Source of the DNA: Deltaproteobacteria bacterium
GTDB lineage: Bacteria > Desulfobacterota > Desulfobacteria > Desulfobacterales > C00003060
Direction of reading: 5' to 3'
Assembly (NCBI GenBank): GCA_019309245.1
Contig: JAFDGP010000156.1
Span: forward strand, 1-6,152
DNA: 6,152 bases
In this document: positions 5,599-6,152 of the stretch, piece after piece
Numbering within the stretch: position 1 is the first letter of the stretch
Layout: the number at the start of each line of letters is the position of its first letter
Notes under the pieces: model-generated
Seen by the model: only the letters and a program-made list of their open reading frames with translations
What the model was told of the DNA's origin: nothing
Database searches by the model: none
Translations under genes and position numbers: made by a program

Positions 5599-6147
5599 CT
5601 AAAACAGATAACGCATAGCCAGCAACATATACCAGGGCCCCGCGCCGATCAGGTCGCCCCGTTCGACCGCTTCCTGAAAAAAAGATTCCACCCCGTTCTT
5701 TTTCACCCGGTGGACCTCGATCTTCTCCGACGGTTCCAGGATCTGATCCTGCGGCGGGACATCATCCTCCAGCTCCACAAGCACGCAATGGGCCACCTCT
5801 CGGACCAACGCGCTGTTGAGTGTGAGGGGCGGTGAAACCTGCACGATCTTTCCGGTATATCCGGTCTCTTCCCGCAGTTCTCGAAGCGCGCACACCCCCA
5901 CGTCTTCATCATCCAGCACGCCGGCTGGAAACCCGATGACGTAGCGGTCGAAGATCACCCGATATTGCCGAATAAACAGGATATCTCCGGACCTCTTGAA
6001 CCGCGGCAGAATCAACACACTGATCCCTCCGTCGGTCCTTTCAATATAATCCCATTCCAGCCGATCCCCCTGGTCGTTTTCATAAACCACCCGTTTTGAC
6101 CGAATCCAGGGACTCTGGGTGATGCCGATTGTCTCTAGGATCGTCAC
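5599..6147 (-). CDS. NUDIX hydrolase, ADP-ribose pyrophosphatase-like
   Basis: The visible frame gives 182 aa from a GTG at 6147. Only 5 nt lie beyond it, no ribosome site is visible, and the frame is open to the edge, so the true start may be outside the window. The family cleaves nucleoside diphosphates linked to another group; ADP-ribose to AMP plus ribose 5-phosphate is the best guess from the context PAG at 74-76 before the box and the preceding FIRQYR (58-63). The NUDIX box runs from Gly76 to Tyr97, with RELREETGY intact (Arg89, Glu90, metal-binding Glu93 and Glu94). The first Glu (81) is only four residues after Gly76, not five as in the standard Gx5Ex7REUxEExGU pattern. The gene is on the same strand as the downstream cluster but separated by 359 nt and a long hairpin, so it is probably its own transcription unit. 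Confidence 0.88.
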   Translation of the reverse strand: MTILETIGITQSPWIRSKRVVYENDQGDRLEWDYIERTDGGISVLILPRFKRSGDILFIRQYRVIFDRYVIGFPAGVLDDEDVGVCALRELREETGYTGKIVQVSPPLTLNSALVREVAHCVLVELEDDVPPQDQILEPSEKIEVHRVKKNGVESFFQEAVERGDLIGAGPWYMLLAMRYLF

Positions 6148-6152
6148 GGACG

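Overview
The window looks like chromosomal DNA of a selenocysteine-using, sulfate-reducer-like bacterium, most likely Desulfobacterota (old Deltaproteobacteria). The grounds are the gene order fmt - rsmB - PASTA protein - rpe, the protein sequences, the moderately high GC, and the 3' end of a selenocysteine tRNA at the left edge. The phylum is an inference; no species is claimed.

Layout, left to right. Bases 1-27 (+) are the 3' end of a tRNA with an 8-bp acceptor arm, diagnostic of tRNA-Sec (selC). A short convergent spacer (28-139) follows. Then comes a minus-strand gene cluster, transcribed right to left from about 5240 to 140: an exported DUF1573/Ig-like protein (4196-5239), methionyl-tRNA formyltransferase fmt (3230-4168), 16S rRNA m5C967 methyltransferase rsmB (1814-3172), a membrane-anchored protein with three PASTA domains (790-1797), and ribulose-phosphate 3-epimerase rpe (140-793). 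Spacings are short (27, 57 and 16 nt, then a 4-nt ATGA overlap), so the cluster is probably one operon. Bases 5240-5598 carry no convincing gene but hold a perfect TTGACA -35 box with an overlapping palindrome, a smaller hairpin, and a 126-bp imperfect hairpin element. A NUDIX hydrolase of the ADP-ribose pyrophosphatase type (5599-6147, minus) ends the window; its true start may lie outside.

The most interesting point is that the DUF1573 gene is interrupted by a single in-frame TGA at 4996-4994. It falls exactly where this family has the first Cys of its conserved Cys-Gly-Cys motif, so the product reads ...VKPG-U-GC-SVARY.... Frame and family similarity continue unbroken on both sides, a hairpin starts 9 nt after the TGA with its loop about 19 nt downstream, and a tRNA-Sec gene lies in the same window. 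I read this as an exported selenoprotein with a U-G-C redox-type motif, which a standard gene caller would split into two hypothetical proteins.

A second point is that fmt-rsmB-[PASTA]-rpe parallels the Bacillus subtilis order fmt-rsmB-prpC-prkC-rsgA-rpe. Here a PASTA protein without a kinase domain sits where the PASTA kinase PrkC would be.
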